From assembly GCA_036272935.1 (NCBI GenBank), contig DATAXP010000091.1:1-64000 (forward strand): DNA of 64,000 nucleotides, given 5' to 3'. The position numbers and the translations under genes are program-made. The stretch comes from DATAXP01 sp036272935. Lineage in GTDB: Bacteria; Planctomycetota; Planctomycetia; Pirellulales; PNKZ01. A model generated the notes under the pieces. The model did not search any database. It saw nothing but the letters and a program-made list of their open reading frames with translations, and was not told where the DNA came from. Positions 24,847 to 31,786 of this stretch are shown one piece after another. Positions within the stretch are counted from its first letter, which is position 1, and each line of letters opens with the position of its first letter.

Positions 24847-24878
24847 GTGTGATCATGCGCGGCATGAGAGCGACAAGT

Positions 24879-24907
24879 TTGCCCCTGCAAGCGGCAACCG
24901 TTACGAT
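24879..24907 (+). promoter_or_regulatory. Candidate promoter for TIGR03067-type gene
   Basis: TTGCCC (24879-24884), 17-bp spacer, TACGAT (24902-24907), ending 47 bp before ATG 24954. The -35 is identical to that of the terC-like gene's candidate promoter. Confidence 0.35.
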
Positions 24908-24953
24908 CATCGTCGCTGCCTACGGCGTCTCGAATCGATCACGGAGGTCTGCC

Positions 24954-25400
24954 ATGTTTGCGCGATCCCTCAGCTTCGGCGTTATCGTCTCGTTGGTTTG
25001 CATCGCGGCGGCGACGGCGGCCGAAAGCGATGAAGAGACCCTTCAAGGCAATTGGGAGATCAAATCGCTGGAAGTCGCCGGGCAGGCGATCGACATCGAG
25101 TTGGTGCGCGAGAAGATCATTCGCGACCTGAAGTTGACGTTCCAGTTCGGCAACCTCACGCTCGAGCTGGGCGAAGGGGCCGAGAAGCTCGAACTGCCTT
25201 ACACGCTCGATCCTGCGGCCGACCCCAAGCGGATCGACCTGCGGTTCGGTCCCGACAAGGGGCGCGAAGGCATTTACAAGCTCGATGGCGACAAGCTGGA
25301 AATGCTGCTGGGACCCGACGACAAGGCGGTGCGCCCGAAGGATTTTTCCGCCAGCGACGGCGAAGGGTTCGTGCTCGTCGTGCTCGAGCGGCTCAAGTGA
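24954..25400 (+). CDS. Secreted TIGR03067-type small protein
   Basis: A 148-residue protein with a signal peptide (FGVIVSLVCIAAATAAES, cleavage about residue 22) and a lipocalin-like domain. The pattern LQGNWEIKSLEVAGQ near the mature N-terminus, then LTFQFGNLTLEL, PKRIDLRFG, GIYKLDGDKLEMLL and a final LVVLERLK strand matches the planctomycete TIGR03067 family, whose function is unknown. GGAGG lies 7 nt before ATG 24954. Its last 8 bp overlap the end of the convergent histidine kinase gene. Confidence 0.8.
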   Translation: MFARSLSFGVIVSLVCIAAATAAESDEETLQGNWEIKSLEVAGQAIDIELVREKIIRDLKLTFQFGNLTLELGEGAEKLELPYTLDPAADPKRIDLRFGPDKGREGIYKLDGDKLEMLLGPDDKAVRPKDFSASDGEGFVLVVLERLK

Positions 25401-26196
25401 GCGCGGCACCTTCGCGCGCCGGAAGCCAGATCATCAACACCGTCCCCGATGGCGAGCCGCTGTCGAGTGTCACGCGGCCGCCGTGGTTGGTGACGATCCG
25501 CCAGGCTTTCGAGAGTCCGGTGCCCAGGCCGCGGCCGGCGCTGCGGCCACTGTAGAACGGGTCGAACACGTGCCGTCGCATCTCGGCGGAGATGCCAGGG
25601 CCATCATCGGCCACACGAATCGCGAATCCACCATCGGCAGTCGCCTCGGCGTCGAGCGTGATGGTGCCGCCGGTGCTGAGCACAAATAACGCATTGTCGC
25701 ACACCGCGCGCAGGGCGACGGCAATTTGAGTGCGATCGACGACCGCGATCAGCGGCTCGGCATCGATCGGCCGAATCACGCAGATGCCGCGATTGCTTGC
25801 CATCGGTACGATTTCATCGGCGACGTGGTTGACCAGCGTGCGGAGGTCGCATTCGGCCAACTGCGGCGCAGGCGGACGCGCGAACAGCATCAGGTCGGAA
25901 ATCATCTCAACCACGCGCAGCGCCTGGGAGTGGATCACCGCCAACTCGCGTCGCCGCTCGGGATCGGTTTCGTCGCGTAGCAGCAATTGGGCGCGACCGG
26001 CAATGACTGCCAGCGGATTGTTCATCTCGTGCCCGGCGCCGGCGGCGAACTCCGCCAACGCCGACAGTTTCTCGCGCTCGAGCGCTTCGAGGGATACCGC
26101 GTCGGCGGGATGGACTTCGTCGGCCACGGTGCCGTCGCAGGGAGCCAAGCGGTCGACTACCGCGCGTGGGCCGCTTCTATGTCCAGCAGGGCGCAC
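25393..26196 (-). CDS. Cytoplasmic sensor histidine kinase
   Basis: A 267-residue two-component kinase without transmembrane segments. The phospho-acceptor His is in AGHEMNNPLAVIAGRAQLLL (about 53-72). The ATP-binding domain has the N-box DNALFV (about 167), G1 box VADDGPGIS, the F-box FDPFYSGR and G2 box GLGTGLSKAWRIV. The first about 40 residues are too short for a known sensor domain. The likely start is GTG 26196, overlapping the regulator gene by 40 nt; a TTG at 26148 is a possible alternative just after the regulator stop. Overlap with the upstream HTH-receiver gene argues that they form a pair. Confidence 0.87.
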   Translation of the reverse strand: MRPAGHRSGPRAVVDRLAPCDGTVADEVHPADAVSLEALEREKLSALAEFAAGAGHEMNNPLAVIAGRAQLLLRDETDPERRRELAVIHSQALRVVEMISDLMLFARPPAPQLAECDLRTLVNHVADEIVPMASNRGICVIRPIDAEPLIAVVDRTQIAVALRAVCDNALFVLSTGGTITLDAEATADGGFAIRVADDGPGISAEMRRHVFDPFYSGRSAGRGLGTGLSKAWRIVTNHGGRVTLDSGSPSGTVLMIWLPAREGAALT

Positions 26197-26738
26197 ATGC
26201 GGTCGATCAACTGCTCAACCTCGAACGGCTTGTGGAGGAACTCGTTCGCGCCGACCGCCTTCAGATCGGCAATCTTGTCCTCTTCCACCATGCCCGAGAT
26301 GCAGATGATCTTGACCTCTTCCATGGTGCTATCGCTGCGGACGCGCTGGCACACTTCCTTGCCGTTGATGTCGGGCAGCATGATATCGAGCACGATCAGG
26401 TCGGGATGGTACTCCTTGACCATCATGCCGGCATCGAAGCCGTTGTTGGCTACGCGCACCTCGAAGCGGCCATCCTTTTCGAGTACGTCGGTAATCAACT
26501 CGACCAAGTCCTTGTCGTCGTCAACCACCAGCACCTTGCGCTTGCCGCTCTCCAGCGCGTCGGTCGGAATGCCGTTGTCACGCATGAAGTTGAACAACTG
26601 GTCGCGCGGGATGCGGCGGAACCGGCTCCCCGGCACCCGAAATCCCTTGAGCTGACCGGAGTCGAAGCAACGAATGATCGTTTGCTGACTGACTTTGCAG
26701 ATCTTGGCGGCTTCGCCCGTTGTAAAGACGGTCTTCAT
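26157..26738 (-). CDS. HTH-receiver response regulator
   Basis: A 193-residue regulator with an unusual order. A MerR/excisionase-type winged helix-turn-helix (MKTVFTTGEAAKICKVSQQT through RFRRIPRDQL, residues 1-50) comes first, then a receiver domain (about 67-185). The receiver has acidic residues in VLVVDDDKD, the phospho-acceptor Asp in DLIVLDIMLPDI (about D120), Thr/Ser in CISG (about 148), and Lys in FLHKPF (about K168). Typical response regulators have the DNA-binding domain C-terminal. The product is expected to bind DNA in a phosphorylation-dependent way. It has GAGAGGGG upstream of ATG 26738 and a strong promoter candidate 220 bp further up. Confidence 0.88.
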   Translation of the reverse strand: MKTVFTTGEAAKICKVSQQTIIRCFDSGQLKGFRVPGSRFRRIPRDQLFNFMRDNGIPTDALESGKRKVLVVDDDKDLVELITDVLEKDGRFEVRVANNGFDAGMMVKEYHPDLIVLDIMLPDINGKEVCQRVRSDSTMEEVKIICISGMVEEDKIADLKAVGANEFLHKPFEVEQLIDRMCALLDIEAAHAR

Positions 26739-26961
26739 CGCGTCAAACCACCCCTCTCCCTAGCCTGGTGGCCAGTAAAGCGGGGCTTCCCTGCTCGCGC
26801 CGAGATGGGGGGCAACATGGGAAGCTCCTGATCCTCCGTGGAACGCTTGTGCTCAGCTTAGCCGTAGCACCCGATGCCCTTAAATCCTTTACCCAGTAAT
26901 GCTTGTGCAATCGACAAGACTATCCGCACTTTCCGAATTTGCCGATCTTGCCAGCGAGGGA

Positions 26962-26989
26962 ATTATAGCCATGCTCCTGATTCCGTCAA
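26962..26989 (-). promoter_or_regulatory. Strong sigma70-type promoter for HTH-receiver gene
   Basis: On the minus strand TTGACG (complement at 26984-26989) and a perfect TATAAT (complement at 26962-26967) are 16 bp apart. This is the best promoter match found in the window. It predicts a transcript start near 26955 and a leader of about 215 nt. Confidence 0.6.
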
Positions 26990-27014
26990 TATCGATCCGT
27001 GGGAAGCAAAGCGT

Positions 27015-27035
27015 TCCATAACAATAAGTTATGGA
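27015..27035. promoter_or_regulatory. AT-rich palindrome, operator candidate
   Basis: TCCATAAC and GTTATGGA are separated by AATAA: an 8-bp inverted repeat centred about 70 bp upstream of the predicted start of the regulator transcript. Position and symmetry suit a dimeric DNA-binding protein, possibly autoregulation by the HTH-receiver protein. Confidence 0.35.
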
Positions 27036-27113
27036 TTCTCGCTGCGATGGCTAGCAACTTTTTTTCAGCCGCTTTTTCAGGACGAACAGGAAGTCCAGGT
27101 TGCTTCTGGCGAT

Positions 27114-28967
27114 TTACGGCGAACAGTCTCCATCCGGTGCGCGACTGCTCGCCGGCGAGCCGCAATGGGCCATCACTAGCGCCAAATCCGCAGGGGTGAT
27201 CCCGCTGATACGGCTGGCCTGGGCAAACGAGGTGGGCTGGATGCGAGACAACTTCTCGCGTGCTTCGGTCCGCAGATGCGCGAGGGCGGCAAAGTCGAAA
27301 CCTTCGGGTATTCGCTTTTCGGCCAAGCGGCGTTGGCGCGCGATCTCAGTCTCTTGGCGCGCCACATAGCCAGAGTACTTAATGTCACACGTCACCTGGT
27401 CGGCCACCTCAGGGTCGACTTCCCGTAAGGCGGGTAGCCGAGTGACCATATCGCCCCAGGTCGTCTCAGTGCGGCGCAGGAGCTTGTCGAGCGTGGTCTG
27501 TGCATCGAGCCGCGTGGAGGCAAGCAGCTCATTCGTCCCTTCGATTGCGGTGGCCTTGGACTGATAACGCTGCCAGCGGCTGGCATCGACGAGTCCCAGC
27601 CCATGTGCCAGCGGCGTCAGTCGCCGATCGGCGTTGTCGTGCCTGAGCAGCAATCGGTACTCGGCACGGCTGGTGAACATGCGGTATGGCTCATCGACGC
27701 CGCGCGTCACCAGGTCGTCGATCAACACTCCGATGTAGGCTGCATCGCGCGCCAGCACCAACGGCTCGGCACCACGCAGAGCCAGGGCGGCATTCGCGCC
27801 GGCGATGAGTCCTTGCGCGCCCGCTTCTTCGTATCCCGTGGTGCCGTTGATCTGCCCGGCCAGGTATAGATCATCGACCAACTTGGTTTCCAGCGAAGGA
27901 CGCAACTGATCGGGAGGGGCGTAGTCGTACTCGACGGCGTAGCCATAGCGCATGATCTGGGCGCGCTCGAGGCCTGGAATCAGGTGAAACATCGCATCCT
28001 GCACGTCGCGCGGCAAGCTGGTCGAGACGCCATTCACGTACACTTCGTGTGTCGCGCGTCCCTCGGGCTCGAGGAACAGTTGGTGCTGCGTTTTGTCGGC
28101 AAAGCGCACCACTTTGTCTTCGATGCTCGGACAATAACGGGGGCCGCTCGAGCGAATCTGCCCCGAGTACATCGGCGCCCGGTGCAGGTTCGCGCGGATC
28201 AGGTCGTGGACCTGTTCGTTGGTGTGCGTGATCCAGCAAGGAAGCTGCGGCGTGGTGATGGCATCGGTAAGAAATGAAAACGCTTGCGGGCGATCGTCTC
28301 CCGGCTGCATCTCGGTGTTTGCGTAGTCGATCGTGCGTCCGTTGAGGCGCGGCGGTGTACCGGTCTTGAACCGTTCGAGCCGAAACCCCAGCCGCTGCAA
28401 CGCTCCGGAAAGTCCCGCGGTGGTTCCTTCGCCGGCGCGGCCGCCGGGCGTTTTGCACTCACCGGTGTGCATGAGTGCTTGCAGAAACGTGCCTGTGGTG
28501 ATGACCACAGCCCGCGCGCGATACACGGCCCCGCCTCGGACGATGACTCCCGCGACGCGCGATCGTTCACCCGAGCATTCGATTTCCAGGTCCTCGACCA
28601 CTTCCTGGCGCAGCGACACGCCGGGCAGGTCCTCGATCAGCCGCTTGATTTCCTGCTGATAGGCTTTCTTGTCGGCCTGGGCGCGGGGGCTGTGCATCGC
28701 CGGCCCCTTGCGACGATTGAGCAGGCGAAACTGGATGCCGGTCGCGTCGATCGCCCGGCCCATCAAGCCGCCGAGGGCGTCGATTTCGCGGACGATTTGC
28801 CCCTTGGCCACGCCGCCGATCGCCGGGTTACAGCTCATCTGGCCGACGGTGTCGAGATTCGTCGTCAGCAGCGCGACGCTTGCGCCAAGCCGAGCGGCGG
28901 CGGCAGCTGCCTCGGTGCCGGCATGCCCCGCGCCGACAACGACGACATCAAAATCGTAGTGCATCAT
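27114..28967 (-). CDS. mnmG: tRNA uridine-34 modification enzyme MnmG
   Basis: FAD-dependent subunit of the MnmE-MnmG complex, which puts the carboxymethylaminomethyl group on wobble uridine of several tRNAs. It is 617 residues, standard length, starting at ATG 28967 (or the adjacent ATG 28964). The FAD motif is VVVGAGHAGTEAAAAAARLG (about 9-28). MSCNPAIGGVAKG, AIDATGIQFRLLNRRKGPAM, GTFLQALMHTG and the C-terminal GYVARQ element (IKYSGYVARQETEI) are all in place. Codons further upstream belong to the repeat-rich space before it. MnmE is not in this window. Confidence 0.96.
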   Translation of the reverse strand: MMHYDFDVVVVGAGHAGTEAAAAAARLGASVALLTTNLDTVGQMSCNPAIGGVAKGQIVREIDALGGLMGRAIDATGIQFRLLNRRKGPAMHSPRAQADKKAYQQEIKRLIEDLPGVSLRQEVVEDLEIECSGERSRVAGVIVRGGAVYRARAVVITTGTFLQALMHTGECKTPGGRAGEGTTAGLSGALQRLGFRLERFKTGTPPRLNGRTIDYANTEMQPGDDRPQAFSFLTDAITTPQLPCWITHTNEQVHDLIRANLHRAPMYSGQIRSSGPRYCPSIEDKVVRFADKTQHQLFLEPEGRATHEVYVNGVSTSLPRDVQDAMFHLIPGLERAQIMRYGYAVEYDYAPPDQLRPSLETKLVDDLYLAGQINGTTGYEEAGAQGLIAGANAALALRGAEPLVLARDAAYIGVLIDDLVTRGVDEPYRMFTSRAEYRLLLRHDNADRRLTPLAHGLGLVDASRWQRYQSKATAIEGTNELLASTRLDAQTTLDKLLRRTETTWGDMVTRLPALREVDPEVADQVTCDIKYSGYVARQETEIARQRRLAEKRIPEGFDFAALAHLRTEAREKLSRIQPTSFAQASRISGITPADLALVMAHCGSPASSRAPDGDCSP

Positions 28968-28995
28968 GCCGCCATCATAGCAAACGTGAATGGCG

Positions 28996-29057
28996 GGAAG
29001 CCCAGGGAAGGCCGGCGTCGCCTTTCTAGGCTGGCGTGGCGTCGGGCGGCCTTCCCT
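28996..29057. repeat. Inverted repeat pair reaching into the PAP2 gene
   Basis: AGGGAAGGCCG (29004-29014) and its perfect complement (29047-29057), each extended by related flanks (AAGCCC outside, GGCGTC-like inside). The right unit encodes the last residues of the PAP2 phosphatase. A solitary related sequence occurs near 38720. Confidence 0.6.
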
Positions 29058-29820
29058 GAGCTTGGGCTTTCGCCATCCAGGCCACAATGGCCGTCGCCAC
29101 GCCCCAGCCCAACAGGCCGCCGACGATTACGTCGCTGACGAAATGTGCATGCACGGCGACGCGTTGCATCGCCACGAGCACCGCCAGCGCGTAGAACCAC
29201 ACCCGGCCGCGTGGATAGAACGCCGACAACATCACCGCCAGCCCGAATGCCGTGGCCGCGTGCCCTGATGGAAAGCTTTGGTCGCCGCTGCCACCGTGTC
29301 CCAGGGGCCACCAGGTTCCGAAGGTATCGAACGGGCCGTGCTGCGATTGATCCGCCAGCTTGAGCCAAGCACGCGGGCGTAGCCTCGCCAGCGACAACTT
29401 CACCAGGTTGGCCGAAAGCCCCGCGGCCAGCGTCCCGCCAGCGAGCCAAACGATCCGTCGCCGGCGCGCGGCGTCGAGCACCCAGGCGGTCACGATGATC
29501 AACGCCGCGCCGATGCCGTCGCCAAACGTCTCCGCCTCATCGAGCACTCCGTGCAAGAAGTGCAGCGAACTGTCGTCGAACGACCAGCGCGCGACCGGCA
29601 GGTCGAGCGTAAAGAACGCTAGCACGGCGGCCAAAGCGCCTGCGACGACCGTGCTCGTGCGATGCAAAGCCAGGGAAGACACGACAGGTTTCCACGAGCG
29701 AGTTTCCACGCGAAGTGTATCGCCGCCGCCTGGAATTGTCTTGGTCGATTCGTAGCGGTCGTAGGGCCGCCGAGCCAGCACACCAAATGACGTTCCGCCG
29801 ATTGTCTGAAGCGCGTACAT
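29026..29820 (-). CDS. PAP2-family membrane phosphatase
   Basis: Type 2 phosphatidic-acid phosphatase fold, 264 residues, with about five membrane helices after a polar N-terminus. The three active-site motifs are KLSLARLRPR (about 127-136), SFPSGHAATA (about 165-174) and RVAVHAHFVSDV (about 207-218). Substrates of such enzymes include phosphatidic acid, undecaprenyl diphosphate and other lipid phosphates; nothing here decides. Its C-terminal AKAQAQGRPPDATPA and the stop codon are encoded by an inverted repeat. ATG 29820 has AGGCGG close upstream. It is divergent from the glycosyltransferase gene. Confidence 0.9.
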   Translation of the reverse strand: MYALQTIGGTSFGVLARRPYDRYESTKTIPGGGDTLRVETRSWKPVVSSLALHRTSTVVAGALAAVLAFFTLDLPVARWSFDDSSLHFLHGVLDEAETFGDGIGAALIIVTAWVLDAARRRRIVWLAGGTLAAGLSANLVKLSLARLRPRAWLKLADQSQHGPFDTFGTWWPLGHGGSGDQSFPSGHAATAFGLAVMLSAFYPRGRVWFYALAVLVAMQRVAVHAHFVSDVIVGGLLGWGVATAIVAWMAKAQAQGRPPDATPA

Positions 29821-29870
29821 TACGCCGCCTGTTGCATGCACACCTCGTCAGGCTCAAAGGATTCGTTGAC

Positions 29871-31601
29871 ATGAGCGAGTCATCCCGTGATCGGCTCTGG
29901 ATCGTTGTCGTCGGCGCGTGCGTGCTGCTGACGCAACTGGGGGCAACGACCTTTTGGGACGAAGACGAGACACTTTACGCCGAAATCGTGCGCGAGATGA
30001 TCGAGCGCAGCGACTGGACGGTACCGCTGTACAACGGCCAGCTCGTCACTGATAAGCCGCCGATGGTTTACTGGCTGATGATCGCGGGCATTCGTACGCT
30101 GGGCGAGTCGGAACTTGCGGCCCGGCTGGCCTTTGCCCTGTTGGGCATCGCCACGGCGCTGCTGACTTACGATCTCGGCACCTTGCTTTACAACCGCCGC
30201 GCGGGAATGTGGGCGGCGATCGCGCTGGTGAGCAACATCATCTTCGATGTCTCGGCGCGGGCATGCACTCCCGATTCGCCGCTGGTGTTCTTCACGGTCG
30301 CAGCGCTGTGGTGCTACGTGCGTGGCGGCGGGCTCATGGGCGCGCCGCTGCGGCCGGCGACCGCCGTCGCGATGTACGGTTGCATGGGCCTGGGGATGCT
30401 GACCAAAGGACCGGTGGCGTTCGTGCTGCCGGTCGGCCTGTTGATGCTGTTTCACTTGCTTCGTGCCAAACCCTCTCCCCTTGTGGGAGAGGGTGTCTCG
30501 GCCGCGACGGCGGACGAGCCGGGTGAGGGGATGCGCCGTTTCTCGCCCCGCCGCCTGTGGCAGGTGGGCTGGTCGCTCCGGCCGATCACGGCGATCATCG
30601 TCATTACTGTAGTGGCGGCGCCGTGGTTCATTGCCGTTGGCTTGCGCACGGACGGCCAATGGCTGACGAGCTTCTTTGTCGAGCACAACGCGATGCGGTT
30701 CCTGAAACCGAACATGGGGCACAAGGGGCCGATCTTTTATCACCCGCTGACGATCATGATCGGCTTCTTCCCGTGGAGTGTGTTTCTTCCTTTGGCGCTG
30801 GTCGCGCTGGGAACGCGCATCGTCCGTGGCGATGCCTGGGCGGCGTCCGACAAGTTCGTCGCCTGTTGGGCCGGGGCGTACATCGTCTTCTTTTCACTGT
30901 CGAAGACAAAACTTCCCAACTACGTACTGCCGGCATATCCTGCGCTGGCGCTGATGACCGGTGCCTTGATCGACGGTTGGCTGCGGCAAGCGGTCGAGGT
31001 GGCTGGCCGTTGGATCACCATTGCGCTTGCCTCGACGGCATTGGTAGGTGCAGGCGCGACCGTGGTGCTTGGCATCGGCGGTTTGTGGTTCATCGGTGGC
31101 GATTACCGCATCGGAATGATTGGAGTGGCGCCAGCTCTCGGCGGGGCCATTGCCTGGTGGCTGCATCGACAACAACGGCGGCAGGCGAGCCTCGCCGCAT
31201 TCGGGGTCGCCGCCGTGTTGTTCGTGATGATCGGATTCGGTGTCGTGGGGCCGATCGTCAACCAATATCATAATGCACCGACCATGGTTGCCGAGTGGCG
31301 CGAAAAAGTCGCCCCGGACACGCGGCTCGTGGCGTACTGCGATCTGTGCCCAAGCCAGGTGTATTACGCCGGACGAGAGGTGCCGTGCTTCAGGGACAGC
31401 GAGCAAGTGCGTCAATTCTTTGCATCATCGCCCGATAGCTTCCTGCTGGTGCGATCGAACCGCTATAGCGAAGTTGCCAGTGTACTGCCCGACGACATGC
31501 GCGTGATCGACCGCCGGGCGCGATTCTTGAAGAAGGGCGAATTCCTGCTCCTCGGGCGACCCGAGACATTGGTGGCCAGCGCTGGTCGCACGGATCGTTA
31601 G
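29871..31601 (+). CDS. ArnT/PMT-type membrane glycosyltransferase
   Basis: Predicted polyprenol-phosphate-sugar-dependent glycosyltransferase of GT-C fold, 576 residues with 10-12 membrane helices. The N-terminal loop has the acidic pair TFWDEDETLYAEIVREM (about 26-42), and LVTDKPPMVYWLM follows (about 60-72). Both are typical of ArnT and PMT/GT83-like enzymes. It would transfer a sugar outside the membrane to lipid A-like or protein acceptors. The C-terminal soluble part is short. Residues 201-220 are encoded by a 60-bp palindromic repeat inserted in frame between helices. ATG 29871 has AAAGGA about 11 nt upstream. The TAG stop lies in the terminator hairpin. Confidence 0.85.
   Translation: MSESSRDRLWIVVVGACVLLTQLGATTFWDEDETLYAEIVREMIERSDWTVPLYNGQLVTDKPPMVYWLMIAGIRTLGESELAARLAFALLGIATALLTYDLGTLLYNRRAGMWAAIALVSNIIFDVSARACTPDSPLVFFTVAALWCYVRGGGLMGAPLRPATAVAMYGCMGLGMLTKGPVAFVLPVGLLMLFHLLRAKPSPLVGEGVSAATADEPGEGMRRFSPRRLWQVGWSLRPITAIIVITVVAAPWFIAVGLRTDGQWLTSFFVEHNAMRFLKPNMGHKGPIFYHPLTIMIGFFPWSVFLPLALVALGTRIVRGDAWAASDKFVACWAGAYIVFFSLSKTKLPNYVLPAYPALALMTGALIDGWLRQAVEVAGRWITIALASTALVGAGATVVLGIGGLWFIGGDYRIGMIGVAPALGGAIAWWLHRQQRRQASLAAFGVAAVLFVMIGFGVVGPIVNQYHNAPTMVAEWREKVAPDTRLVAYCDLCPSQVYYAGREVPCFRDSEQVRQFFASSPDSFLLVRSNRYSEVASVLPDDMRVIDRRARFLKKGEFLLLGRPETLVASAGRTDR
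30471..30530 (+). repeat. Palindromic repeat inserted in a coding sequence
   Basis: CCCTCTCCC and GGGAGAGGG form a 9-bp perfect stem with a CTTGT loop (30471-30493), followed by a GACGAGCCGGGTGAGGGG half. The unit is 60 bp, exactly 20 codons, and adds residues 201-220 (PSPLVGEG... EPGEGM) to the glycosyltransferase without breaking the frame. Two more units of this family lie at 46.15-46.35 kb. Confidence 0.75.
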
Positions 31602-31635
31602 CCCCCGGCGACTCGCCGGGGGCTAGAGCGTTTTT
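31599..31635 (+). terminator. Rho-independent terminator with stop codon in stem
   Basis: A 12-13-bp perfect GC-rich stem (31599-31625, loop about ACT) begins with the TAG stop of the glycosyltransferase and is followed by GAGCG and TTTTT. It has the TTAGCC...GGCTA borders of the other 3'-end hairpins. Confidence 0.8.
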
Positions 31636-31771
31636 CAGCTTGTTGGAGCGGCTCGTCGATGGGTGCCATGGCCACGCCGCGTGGCGATGATGGTGTGTCG
31701 CTTGCATGTCCACGGCGGCCGTGGACATGGCACCCGAATGGGACGCTACAGATTGGCTGAAAAGCGCTCTA
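31624..31771. repeat. REPIN-like nested inverted repeat
   Basis: A 16-bp terminal inverted repeat with one mismatch (31624-31639 and 31756-31771) encloses facing units that begin GGGTGCCATG (31661) and end CATGGCACCC (31735). Each inner unit folds: GCCACG-CCG-CGTGGC at 31671-31685 and an 11-bp stem around CGG at 31705-31729. Layout is the same as at 12.6 kb but sequence is unrelated. It fills the gap between the converging glycosyltransferase and cstA genes. Confidence 0.75.
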
Positions 31772-31786
31772 AACGTTGCTGCGCAA

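Larger units (their letters stand above)
26739..27113. other. Regulatory gap upstream of the HTH-receiver gene
   Basis: A 375-bp stretch without a gene. It holds a strong minus-strand promoter candidate at 26962-26989, a palindrome at 27015-27035, and a leader of about 215 nt between the inferred start site and the regulator ATG. The mnmG stop lies at its right end. No structured-RNA family was recognised. Confidence 0.5.
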
